A stretch of DNA of 57,226 bases. Origin: an uncultured Clostridia bacterium (GTDB taxonomy: Bacteria > Bacillota > Clostridia > Lachnospirales > Lachnospiraceae). Numbering within the stretch: position 1 is the stretch's first letter; each line of letters starts with the position of its first letter. Under the pieces are notes generated by a model. The model was not told where the DNA came from, searched no databases, and saw nothing but the letters and a program-made list of their open reading frames with translations. This document shows, piece after piece, positions 44,578 through 53,205 of the stretch. Location: positions 1 to 57,226 of the forward strand of contig CAOKDX010000021.1 of assembly GCA_948467395.1 (NCBI GenBank), in the 5' to 3' direction. A program made the translations under genes and the position numbers.

Positions 44578-45756
44578 TTAATAGTCAATGACATTCACAA
44601 TAATCTCCGCCACTTCTCTTACTATTCCATTTCCACCACTGACGTTTGCAACATACTTCGAGATTCTCTTAATACACTCGGAAGCATCTGAAGGACAACA
44701 ACCTAACCCTACAATTTCCATAACTTCTTTATCATTTATATCATCGCCAATATAACATACATTGCACAACTCAATACCATATAATTCACAGTATCTTTTA
44801 ACAGCTTCAACCTTATTATTGCATCTTCCTTCATATATATCCACTTGCATTTTCTTAGAGCGACGCTGTATTAGTTTCACATTTTCCCCAGTAATGATTC
44901 CAGTTATTATTCCATGTCTTTTCAGAATCTCAAATCCAACTCCGTCTCGCGTATTAAACCGTTTTAACTCATCACCTTTCTCAGAGTAAATCATCCCGCC
45001 ATCTGTTAAACATCCATCACAATCTGTTAAAAGCATTTTTATTTCTGGGAATCTATTTGTATTTAAATAGTTTCTTCTTTTCAATAGTGACTCTACTATT
45101 GTCCAATCATTTGGTTCATCTAGTTCATAATATGAAGATTCATCCATCTCAATAAGTTTAATATTTCCTGATACACGATTTTGGCTTTTTAGCAACTCAT
45201 ATCTAGAAGTAATATAAAATGCCCCATTTTCCACCAAATAACCTTCAAAATTTTGTCTCCTAGGTCGATGAAATATATCATAATTCATTGAGCGCCCCAA
45301 TCCATCATTATCCTGTTTCCACAAAAACCTTTTTTGCCTGACAACCGAAACTACGCTATCAGTATCATCTTCACAAAACACTTTAAATCCCCTATCAAGA
45401 TCCTTGCCAGTAAGAAGAGGTGATGTTGCCTGAATTAACACAATATTATTAAAATTATATTTTGAAGCAAACTCTAACATAACCTTTTCAGTAGATGCGT
45501 AATCGGTTGCATTCTCCTGTGAACGTTCAATTACTATTACCTTATCTAATCCTCCATCTTTTTCCTCTTTTTTGCATAACTCTATTCTACTTCTAATTAT
45601 CTCACTGTCGGTAGCAACATATACTCTATCAATGCTTTGGCATTCACATGCCGCTTTCAAAGACCAGTATACCAATGGTTTTCCACAAATCATTTTTACA
45701 TTTTTTAATGGAATTGATTTACTCCCTCCTCTTACAGGAATAAACGCAACATTCAT
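44578..45756 (-). CDS. CMP-nonulosonate cytidylyltransferase fused to KdsC-like phosphatase
   Basis: 392 aa from ATG after GGAGGAAATATAAG; the frame is open further but only inside the upstream gene. Residues 1-220 are NeuA-like (FIPVRGGSKSIPLKN, VYVATDSEII, LIQATSPLLTGKDLD, YELDEPNDWTIVE). Residues about 235-392 are a C0-type HAD phosphatase of the KdsC/KDN-9-P group (LLTDCDGCLTDGGM, GIITGENV, YIGDDINDKEVM). It would dephosphorylate a 9-phospho (or 8-phospho) ulosonic acid and activate it with CTP. The same architecture occurs in vertebrate CMAS. It starts one base after the cyclase stop codon. Confidence 0.9.
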   Translation of the reverse strand: MNVAFIPVRGGSKSIPLKNVKMICGKPLVYWSLKAACECQSIDRVYVATDSEIIRSRIELCKKEEKDGGLDKVIVIERSQENATDYASTEKVMLEFASKYNFNNIVLIQATSPLLTGKDLDRGFKVFCEDDTDSVVSVVRQKRFLWKQDNDGLGRSMNYDIFHRPRRQNFEGYLVENGAFYITSRYELLKSQNRVSGNIKLIEMDESSYYELDEPNDWTIVESLLKRRNYLNTNRFPEIKMLLTDCDGCLTDGGMIYSEKGDELKRFNTRDGVGFEILKRHGIITGIITGENVKLIQRRSKKMQVDIYEGRCNNKVEAVKRYCELYGIELCNVCYIGDDINDKEVMEIVGLGCCPSDASECIKRISKYVANVSGGNGIVREVAEIIVNVIDY

Positions 45757-45757
45757 C

Positions 45758-46918
45758 TTATATTTCCTCCGCCAAAAGACTAATAGCAATAATCCGTCTG
45801 ATTCCTTTCTCAATTGCCTTTACTACAACATCTTCATCAACTCTAATTTGCCACATACCATCCATTTCAGAACATTCTCCAATTTTTTCTAGAACAACAT
45901 ACTTCGTTCCTTCTCCTGTTCTCTTGTTATCATTCTTTATTATGTCACAAATTTCTGACACTGATAACTTGCTAAGTATCTTAATATTTTCATTATTACA
46001 AAAAATTAAATCTCCGAGGACACTATAATGTATCTCAACATCTTCCAAACTAATTTTGTCCAATTCATAGCTAATTTCAGCAGCTATACACATACCAATT
46101 GCTACTGCTTCACCATGTATTATTCTCCCGTCAGTCATAAACTCAATTGCATGTCCAAAAGTATGACCATATTCAAGAATAACACAATAATCTTTTTCTG
46201 ATGGATCCCTAAACAGTATTCTGTTTTTCGACTGTGTAATCATTTCGAATAAATCAAATAGTTCTAAACTAGAAAAGTGTTTTTTGCCTTTTATAAAAGA
46301 AAACAGTTTATCCACTATATCTATATCCTGAATCATTACATTTTTCACACCTTCAGTAATTGCTGCTCTTATATTTCGAATTGATTCCGTTTCACTATAC
46401 TTTAAATCTGTCCAAACAAATAGTGGTGCATAATATCGACCAATCTGATTCTTCCCATAATATCCATTGACACCTTGTTTATTACTCAACGAACTATCTG
46501 TCATCCCCATAAAGGTAGTCGGAATTTCTATGTACGATATTCCCCTATATATCAACCCAGCCACAAGACCACTTATATTCCCTACACATCCACCTCCAAA
46601 TCCTATAACAATACTGTCTTTTGATATGTCTCTTCTAATCATTTCACAACATATTTTATCAACATTTTTTAATGTTTTATGCTTTTCAGATCCATTTATT
46701 AGTAATACCTCACAATCTACTTGGTGTAATATAAGTTCATTAACAAATGTCTCTCCGTGTGCATGAAATATGTTGTCCTCAGAAACAAAAAACACTTTGT
46801 CAAAAGAATAATTTCTTAAAATATCATAAAAACTCTTAACAATGTCATAGCCATAATATGCCCTTACCTCTGGTTCCAAATGATAATCAATATATTTAAT
46901 CAGTTCTATTTCATTCAT
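45758..46918 (-). CDS. Dehydroquinate-synthase-fold sugar phosphate cyclase, inosose-synthase-like
   Basis: 386 aa. NAD-binding IGFGGGCVGNISGLVAGLIY, substrate loop TTFMGMTDSSLSNKQGVN, GKNQIGRYYAP, Zn ligands Glu (AAITEGVKN), His (LEYGHTFGHAIE) and His (IIHGEAVAIGM). The loop LSNKQ-VN and the LVWTDL segment look closer to 2-deoxy-scyllo-inosose synthase (BtrC/NeoC type) than to AroB (VGGKTAVN) or EEVS (VGIKTGVN). All members cyclise a sugar phosphate using bound NAD and Zn/Co. There is no shikimate-pathway gene here. The family is certain; the inosose call is from remembered motifs. Confidence 0.8.
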   Translation of the reverse strand: MNEIELIKYIDYHLEPEVRAYYGYDIVKSFYDILRNYSFDKVFFVSEDNIFHAHGETFVNELILHQVDCEVLLINGSEKHKTLKNVDKICCEMIRRDISKDSIVIGFGGGCVGNISGLVAGLIYRGISYIEIPTTFMGMTDSSLSNKQGVNGYYGKNQIGRYYAPLFVWTDLKYSETESIRNIRAAITEGVKNVMIQDIDIVDKLFSFIKGKKHFSSLELFDLFEMITQSKNRILFRDPSEKDYCVILEYGHTFGHAIEFMTDGRIIHGEAVAIGMCIAAEISYELDKISLEDVEIHYSVLGDLIFCNNENIKILSKLSVSEICDIIKNDNKRTGEGTKYVVLEKIGECSEMDGMWQIRVDEDVVVKAIEKGIRRIIAISLLAEEI

Positions 46919-47000
46919 CTTTTATCTGTATGATATTATCTAGTATAACATCACTTTCTCCTTTCCATATGTCTATTCATACCTTGCTATATGTTCTATC

Positions 47001-48503
47001 TTATTCAATCACATAATCATAGTTCCTTATTTTATCACAAGTTACCCCACTCACTTCTTTAATCGCATCAAATGTTTTTTGTAATGAATTCTGTACAAAC
47101 AAATACTCCTTTTGATCATCACTTATTTCGCCTCTTTTATATTTTTTTAATCCATCTATTAGTCCATCAATTTCTGAATAAACATGGATTAGTGATATTT
47201 TCTTGCTTAACTCAATTATATCTTCTGTTCCATATTTATTTCCTAAAACAAAAATATCTTTTTTGAAAGCCAATGCTTCATACATACAGGTCGAATTAAC
47301 GCCTATCACATACATTGCATCAGCAAAAAAAGAATATATACTTTTCTTCAATCCAGCTACAACGTTAACACCTTTATCCTCAAGATTTTTATACAATCCA
47401 CTGCTATACGAAGCATATTCAAACGGATGAAGTTTCAACACAACTTCAATATCCTTAAACTCAGGTATCTCAGATAATCTGTCTGCAATATTGTAAAACA
47501 GCTTACTAAATCGAGATTGTGATACAATTAATATCGACTTGTTAATATATTTTTTTTTAGAATAATCTGCCAATATTTTTTCCAAATGTATGTTTCCAGT
47601 TGCCACAACATTAGTTTGAGGTATATGTCTATTTTTTTTTCCATTCCAAAAAGCTCCAAAGGTGAATACATAGTCTGGTAAATAATCGTGAAAATGTTTT
47701 TCCTTATAGGTGTACATTATTGGCTCATATTCTCCGGTTGCACCATGTTGTAATTCTATAACAGGAATCTTATTTTGATGTGCTACCATATTAAGAGCAG
47801 ATATTTGATTCTTTGGAGTATAGATTTCAATTATTGCTTTTGGTTTTACTTGTGCAACAATTCGTTTATAGAACTTCAATGCATCTCGTTCAAAAAAAAT
47901 CGAATCAAACACAATCTCATTAACTTCTTCTGTTTTAATATTAGTTTTTAATACTTTATTGATTCGTTGACACCAGTTATCTATACAATCTCCATAATGT
48001 TTTAGGAAATTTCTTTTAAATAACAATTTATTTATCGGCATCTTCAATCTATGCCATATCTCCAATGAATCGGTATAAATCGAATTAACCTTCTTATTAG
48101 TAAAATGGCTTTTTAAGTAAGACATATCATCCAACCAATAAGGATTTTCCAATATATAACAATTATTTTCATAATATTCTGATAATTCATCGATTTGTGT
48201 ACATTGATAATTTCCGTCAATTAATTCCTTTCTGGAATGACTTAAAAAAATCAGGTCCTTATTATCTAATTTTTTATTTGGAGCAAAAGCTTTCCAAACC
48301 TGTAAAATTTTAAACAACTTATACTTCATTCCATTCGTGGTGTGTACTCTATTTTCTGTTTTGTAGTACGTCCGCAAAAAACTATCATACACATATTCTC
48401 TAACATACTTCCAAACATGAACTCCCTCTATCTCAAAATTTAAACACTCTTTTGATTCAAACTCCAAAAATATTTCTAAAGTCTCATTAATTTTTTTCAT
48501 CAT
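47001..48503 (-). CDS. GT-B-like capsule/teichoic polymer transferase
   Basis: 500 aa, ATG seven bases after GAGG. The first 200 residues are divergent. From about 230 it has a Rossmann-type half with PVIELQHGATGEYEP, then ILIVSQSRFSKLFYNIA, IEVVLKLHPFEYASY, and YVIGVNSTCMYEALAFKKDI with a C-terminal helix. The pattern (HG loop, KLHP, S-T-EAL) is that of GT-B transferases in capsule and CDP-glycerol/polysialyl groups. Neighbouring NeuA and NeuB suggest a CMP-ulosonate donor. Acceptor unknown. Confidence 0.65.
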   Translation of the reverse strand: MMKKINETLEIFLEFESKECLNFEIEGVHVWKYVREYVYDSFLRTYYKTENRVHTTNGMKYKLFKILQVWKAFAPNKKLDNKDLIFLSHSRKELIDGNYQCTQIDELSEYYENNCYILENPYWLDDMSYLKSHFTNKKVNSIYTDSLEIWHRLKMPINKLLFKRNFLKHYGDCIDNWCQRINKVLKTNIKTEEVNEIVFDSIFFERDALKFYKRIVAQVKPKAIIEIYTPKNQISALNMVAHQNKIPVIELQHGATGEYEPIMYTYKEKHFHDYLPDYVFTFGAFWNGKKNRHIPQTNVVATGNIHLEKILADYSKKKYINKSILIVSQSRFSKLFYNIADRLSEIPEFKDIEVVLKLHPFEYASYSSGLYKNLEDKGVNVVAGLKKSIYSFFADAMYVIGVNSTCMYEALAFKKDIFVLGNKYGTEDIIELSKKISLIHVYSEIDGLIDGLKKYKRGEISDDQKEYLFVQNSLQKTFDAIKEVSGVTCDKIRNYDYVIE

Positions 48504-48518
48504 TAAATATCCTCGTAT

Positions 48519-48566
48519 AATAAGTTTGTAAGCAAGAAAAACAGCTTACAGACTTATTCTTTTTTG
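48519..48566 (+). terminator. Strong hairpin with T6 tail at the left flank of the IS110 element
   Basis: AATAAGTTTGTAAGC and GCTTACAGACTTATT pair over 15 bases (one mismatch, 10-base loop), followed by CTTTTTT. There is no plus-strand gene before it in this region. On the minus strand it would be in the leader of the transferase gene. Confidence 0.6.
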
Positions 48567-48639
48567 ATTAGACAGAAGGATAATTCTAAACATCCTTTCC
48601 GAAGATTCTTCTTCAATCATGCTGGTTCATCCATTCTCT

Positions 48640-48939
48640 GTCTATTGGTTATTAAGTTACTTTATATTCATGGTCCCAGATGTTACAATAAGTTCTATAA
48701 GAACTGTAGCTATGGTCATTGCTTCATCACTCCTGCAAAGCATTTGCTATTGCTAAGAAAGCATGCAACCCTAATGCTGCCCTAAGACTTATTACACAAA
48801 TGCTGCATCCTGGTATCTAGCCACCAGCAGGGTATTTCTGCCAGGTATTGCTCATAACGCGAGGTTTAGGCCGGCGCAGTGATCTGGGATAAGCCATGAT
48901 TACACTTCTTCATTTTTATTGAAAGGTGGTGATGAATCC
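48640..48939 (+). ncRNA. Expected location of the IS110 bridge RNA
   Basis: IS110-group transposases use a structured guide (bridge/seek RNA) made from the non-coding left end. This stretch has no open frame of note, is directly upstream of the transposase and is long enough. I could not draw the two internal guide loops by eye, so this is a positional prediction only. Nothing else is recognisable in 48567-48939. Confidence 0.3.
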
Positions 48940-49971
48940 GTGAAAGAACATATTGATTACCTCTCAACACTGTTTGTTGGGATTGACATTGCATCCCGTA
49001 TCCATGTTATTTCTGCACTTGATTTCAATGAGAAGTTCTACATCAAGATGAAACCCGTAGAAAACACTCGGGAAGGTGCTGCCCTTATGGAACAGATGAT
49101 TTCTGATGTGCTAGAGCATAACCATCTGTTCAAATACGTTGTTATCGGTATGGAAGCCACTGGTTTCTATGGTGTCCATCTTGCTAATTATCTTTCTGCC
49201 AGTGACCTGCTTGCACCATTCTCTGTCAGGGTTTACTGTCTCAATCCAAAAGAAGTTAAGAACTACAAGAAGTCCTTTAACGACATCGGGAAGAATGATG
49301 GCATAGATTCCTATGTGATTGCTGATTTTGCCCGTGTAGGACGTATTGCAATCAAACCGTGGCGCGGCTCCCAATACCTTGCCCTGCAGCGTCTTACCAG
49401 ACACCGTATGCACATCACTGAATGTATCGCAAGGGAAAAGACTTACAAGCTCAACAACATTTATCTCAAGTTCAGTGAATACGCATTACTCCGTAACTGT
49501 ATCAGTTCCTTTGATAGAGAACTCAAGGCGATTGATAAGGCAATCCTTCAGACAGTTCAGGGACTAAACCCTGACGACCACACTGTACTGGATTCCATTC
49601 CCGGGATCGGTAAAGTTTATTCAGCCGGTATCTTAGCCGAAATTGGTTCCATTAAGGCGTTTCCTAATGCCAATGCTCTTGCAAAATACTGTGGTATCGT
49701 TTGGAACGATAATGACTCTGGCGACTTCACAGCCGAAGACAGACACATGAGCAAAGCTGGCAACAGATACCTGCGCTGCTACATCATAGAAGCTGCCGGA
49801 AGTGTGATAAGGCACTGTCCCGAATATAAAGCCTTTTATGACAAGAAATATGCTGAAACAAGAAACCATCAGCATAAACGGGCACTCGCGTTGACTTCCC
49901 GTAAATTTATACGTCTGCTCTTCGGTCTGCTGGACAAGGGCCAACTCTACTCTCCGGAAAAGAGCAGGTAA
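48940..49971 (+). CDS. IS110-family DEDD transposase (recombinase)
   Basis: About 343 aa from GTG ten bases after AAAGGTGG (a TTG seven codons earlier overlaps the site). The N-terminal RuvC-like domain has FVGIDIASRIH (first Asp), VVIGMEATGFYGVHL (Glu) and DIGKNDGIDSYVIADF (two Asp). The C-terminal Tnp20 domain has LDSIPGIGKVYSAGILAEIG, YCGIVWNDNDSG and MSKAGNRYLRCYI with the candidate catalytic Ser. Full length and without frameshifts, so possibly active. It is on the plus strand against all its neighbours. Confidence 0.95.
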   Translation: MKEHIDYLSTLFVGIDIASRIHVISALDFNEKFYIKMKPVENTREGAALMEQMISDVLEHNHLFKYVVIGMEATGFYGVHLANYLSASDLLAPFSVRVYCLNPKEVKNYKKSFNDIGKNDGIDSYVIADFARVGRIAIKPWRGSQYLALQRLTRHRMHITECIAREKTYKLNNIYLKFSEYALLRNCISSFDRELKAIDKAILQTVQGLNPDDHTVLDSIPGIGKVYSAGILAEIGSIKAFPNANALAKYCGIVWNDNDSGDFTAEDRHMSKAGNRYLRCYIIEAAGSVIRHCPEYKAFYDKKYAETRNHQHKRALALTSRKFIRLLFGLLDKGQLYSPEKSR

Positions 49972-50080
49972 TCCACACTGTATATCGAACTTACGTTCTT
50001 GCCAGGCCGTAGGTCTATTAAGGTTACCCTTTTCCAAGAAAATCTTTTTCATTTTCCTCTTGACATATTACCAAATTGCT

Positions 50081-51023
50081 TTATATCAAATCAAGTCTAT
50101 CTGTATTCAAATCAAAAAGATGTACAATTTTTCTAATATTAGATAGCTCCATTGGAATATTAATATTTTCTATTTCAACATATGTCAAAAGGTTCTTAGT
50201 TACTTTTGCCCATGTAGCACATACTACTATATTTACTTCATTTGCATATTCTTGTACTCTATTAGCAATAATCTGATTAGCCTTGTTTTTGAAGTTCTTA
50301 GCATATTCTTTTACTAACTGTAAATAGTCATGATATCGTTTAACTCTTATATCAGCAAATCTATATGTATGAATATCCCAAAAGTTTTCTTTTCACGAAG
50401 TAAACCTTTTTCCCGAAGAATCTCTTCATAACTATATCTATTATAAATATTCAATCTATTATGAAAACTGGTATCATTATCTATCCTCACACGATAAAGA
50501 AATTCGTAATTTTCTTTTAGTTCATCGAAAGTCATTGTTGGTACTATTGTTATAAAGCCAACCTCAACCCTGATGCCCCGTTTTCTAATCGCATATATAG
50601 CCTCTTCTCCATCTTGTACTGAAACTCCTTTTTGCATCTCATCCAAAATTTGTTGCACTCCTGACTCTACTCCTACAAAAATAGTATCCAATCTTTTTAA
50701 CTCTAACAATCTTTTGTCTTTCACATTATTTGCGCGTAGATATATTCTAAACTTGAGTACTAACTTACGCATTTTCACTTCGTCTATAAAATCTCGAAGC
50801 CATTTTGGGCTATTTAAAGAATAATCGTAAAAGATATCATCATGAAACTGGATATACTCCACACCATACTTGTTAATAAGCATTTCAATTTCATCAACAA
50901 CTAACTTTGCACTTCTACAAATCCTTTTCCTGTAGTCATACGCACGATGAATAGAACAGAAACTACATTCCATTTTTCAATAAAGTTTGGGGCAACCAAT
51001 AACACGTTAAAGCATTTATCCAT
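50081..51023 (-). pseudogene. Decayed radical SAM protein (B12-binding type)
   Basis: Three pieces of one gene in different frames. At 51023 an ATG after AAGGTCGAGAT starts MDKCFNVLLVAPN, as in B12-binding radical SAM proteins. Then comes a jump to ECSFCSIHRAYDYRKRICRS (50973 onward), which keeps two of the three cluster cysteines but not the first, plus the barrel (YIQFHDDIFYDY, FVGVESGVQQILDEMQKG, VEVGFITIVPTMTFDEL). Near 50385 a one-base shift moves the frame to DIHTYRFADIRVKRYHDYLQ and about 100 further codons to a TAA at 50081. The B12 domain has been deleted. It lies directly beside the IS110 element. Confidence 0.8.
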
Positions 51024-51048
51024 ATCTCGACCTTCATGTCTCTATATG

Positions 51049-52866
51049 TTATTTATTTTCATTTTCTATTATCTGATTAATTATCTCAACGCATTCATAC
51101 GCATAACAGCTATTTCCTGTTTCTCTTGCTAACATAATTGAATCCGCATTTTGTCGTACAGCTAAAGCAACATCTGACAGTTCTGCTCGATTAACAATTC
51201 CTGATTCTGCATATCTTTCAAAAAACTCAGTTGCAATAATAAGAATTTTTTTCTTGGATTTACATATGTTTGCCAATTCCATCTGTATCTGAGGTAATTT
51301 GTAAGGATCTATACACAAAAGAAGATCTCCTCTTGCAATCATTATTCCATCTGAATTATCAAGCAATTCATCAATATTTTTCAATCCAAGTCTACTTTCA
51401 ATCTTACAAATAATCTTAATTCTATTATTTTTCCAGATATTAAAAAGTTCTTTACGTACTATCTCTATCTGTTCTTCGTTTGATGCAAATGAAATTGCCA
51501 CTTTATCTGGACACATTCCTTCGTCCTTCATCTTACGCAAATATTCCATATCAATTTCATCTATAGAACTAAATACAATATCACTATCTGGAAAGCAACT
51601 TGATGAGCCAGTCTTTACCCATTTATCTGATTTTGCACATTTCACTAAAATACTATTTTCACAAATTGACTCTACTATAAATACCACATGACCATCTCTA
51701 AAAGTGACTCTATCCCCTACTTTTATACTAGATATCATATTCTTAAATCCAGGCAATGGAATATTGACATAATTATTGATATTCTCAACTTGCTCATCTC
51801 TATCATATATGTTTGCATACTCATTGACTTTATATGTATACTCATCCATCCCATCTATTCTTGGTCTTGAAGATGGCAAATCTAGCAAAACATCTATTTT
51901 TTCATTCATTCTTTCAGCACCAGCAAGTGCATTTCGATAGTATCCTACAAAATCACGAGTTCTCAATCCCATATGAATTCTAAATTGTTTTACGCCTCTT
52001 TTTATCATTTCTTCCGCTTGTTGTACTGTCTGCAATGTTGGTCCCATAGTAGCTAATATTTTTGTATTTCCCATCTTCTTTTTACTCTCCATTTCTATTT
52101 TTTTTTGTTGTAACATTCGTGAAATAAAATCAATACATTTCTTCGAATTTGGACTTCCGCCCACTTCTCCAGCAAACATCAGCATATCTGCTCTTTGATA
52201 CATGGCTAGAGATACATCATTAAGTTCTGGTGAACAAATTCGTCCATTTTGCGCTAATTCCTCCAAAAACTGTGTGGCTATACATATCGGAACATTGCAA
52301 TTTATTGCTCTTGCTATTAACTCTTGTTGAACTCTTGGCAAGTCTGCATATCCCATTGCTGCGCCTAAATCTCCCCTTCCAATCATCACTGCATCAGCCT
52401 CTGCAAGTATCTCTGAATAATTCTTTACTCCCTCTAAATCCTCAATCTTTGCCATAATATTTACAGGGCCATTCATTACATTTTCCAAATACTTTCTGGT
52501 ATTTACAATGCTTTGTTTATCGTGACAAAATGAAATAATAAATCTGTCAATAAATACTCCTCTATCTACGAGTAATTTAAGAAAGGCACGTACATTCTCA
52601 TCAATAATCTCATAACTTAATTCTACATTTGGTATCAATACTGATTCCGAATTATACAAAATCATACTTTCACTGGTACATTTTACTTCAAATCCGTAAT
52701 AATGTTTTGCAACTATCACACCACAATAACTTCCATCCTTGAAAAGCATTCTATCTCCAATATCAATCTTATTACTATGTTGAAACAGATTTTCGATATA
52801 TATTGAATAATGCTTAGTCGAAAGAAAAGTCTGATATAAATTATTTTCATAAAAAACCACATTCAT
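51049..52866 (-). CDS. Pyruvate-kinase-like tandem protein, larger part
   Basis: 605 aa. It contains the second half of one pyruvate-kinase-like unit (residues 1-275) followed by a complete second unit (about 275-605). Unit hallmarks: TKILATMGPTLQTVQQAEEM (second unit N-terminus), a beta-barrel-like insert IKVGDRVTFRDGHVVF, and the PK barrel KIEDLEGVKNYSEIL / ADAVMIGRGDLGAAMG / VPICIATQFLEE / LNDVSLAMYQRADMLMFAGE. True pyruvate kinase has KxE, MVARGDLG and ATQMLESM; the ARGDLG motif survives but the C-terminal effector domain is absent. Its start overlaps the stop of the upstream N-terminal piece (TAATG). A PEP- or pyruvate-handling role in the glycan locus is plausible but unproven. Confidence 0.75.
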   Translation of the reverse strand: MNVVFYENNLYQTFLSTKHYSIYIENLFQHSNKIDIGDRMLFKDGSYCGVIVAKHYYGFEVKCTSESMILYNSESVLIPNVELSYEIIDENVRAFLKLLVDRGVFIDRFIISFCHDKQSIVNTRKYLENVMNGPVNIMAKIEDLEGVKNYSEILAEADAVMIGRGDLGAAMGYADLPRVQQELIARAINCNVPICIATQFLEELAQNGRICSPELNDVSLAMYQRADMLMFAGEVGGSPNSKKCIDFISRMLQQKKIEMESKKKMGNTKILATMGPTLQTVQQAEEMIKRGVKQFRIHMGLRTRDFVGYYRNALAGAERMNEKIDVLLDLPSSRPRIDGMDEYTYKVNEYANIYDRDEQVENINNYVNIPLPGFKNMISSIKVGDRVTFRDGHVVFIVESICENSILVKCAKSDKWVKTGSSSCFPDSDIVFSSIDEIDMEYLRKMKDEGMCPDKVAISFASNEEQIEIVRKELFNIWKNNRIKIICKIESRLGLKNIDELLDNSDGIMIARGDLLLCIDPYKLPQIQMELANICKSKKKILIIATEFFERYAESGIVNRAELSDVALAVRQNADSIMLARETGNSCYAYECVEIINQIIENENK

Positions 52867-53177
52867 TACTTCATTTTTTTTAGTGAAATCTTTTCGTTAA
52901 TATTTGCATTTGCACAAATACCAACTCGTAACCTTGTTGTTGGTATATCAACATAAATGTTCAGTCTTCTGTTGTTCATTTCTTGTGCAATTAATATATT
53001 TTCTATAATCTCCAAATTATTGCGATCCTTTTTCCCTAGATGGATTCTATAATCAAAGCAACCTTTTTTAGCACTATACAAGAAGTCATCCACCTTGCAA
53101 AGAGCTTTTCCACATGTAAGCATTATATCACAATTTTTTATTTTGTTATCTATCTTTCTATTTTTACTCACAATCAC
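52866..53177 (-). CDS. Pyruvate-kinase-like N-terminal piece, frame-separated from the larger part
   Basis: 103 aa. KNCDIMLTCGKALCKVDDFL, then GCFDYRIHLGKKDRNN and NIYVDIPTTRLRVG align residue by residue with the start of the second unit in the next gene (NTKILATMGPTLQTVQQAEE, KQFRIHMGLRTRD, DVLLDLPSSRPRI). It is thus the missing first half of unit 1. The frame ends after A8 (CTAAAAAAAATGAAGTAA); one extra A would fuse it to the larger part. Either an indel split a roughly 707-aa protein, or the two are joined by slippage. Confidence 0.7.
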   Translation of the reverse strand: MIVSKNRKIDNKIKNCDIMLTCGKALCKVDDFLYSAKKGCFDYRIHLGKKDRNNLEIIENILIAQEMNNRRLNIYVDIPTTRLRVGICANANINEKISLKKMK

Positions 53178-53205
53178 ATTCTCCCATCAACTGAAGTCTT
53201 TTATT

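Larger units (their letters stand above)
48567..50070 (+). mobile_element. IS110-family insertion sequence (ends not resolved)
   Basis: An intact transposase (48940-49971) with a long non-coding left side (about 370 bases to the hairpin) and a short right side (about 100 bases before the radical SAM remnant). IS110 elements have no classic terminal inverted repeats, so the ends cannot be set by eye; limits given are outer bounds from the flanking genes. Long left and short right non-coding ends fit the IS110 group rather than IS1111. Confidence 0.7.

Noticed and set aside
30904-46918. A complete butirosin-like aminoglycoside pathway
   Set aside because: BtrH-like proteins, an inosose-synthase-like cyclase and an MDR dehydrogenase are present, but no PLP aminotransferase, deacetylase, AHBA decarboxylase or glycosyltransferase of that pathway, and the two blocks differ in composition and are separated by an IS remnant.
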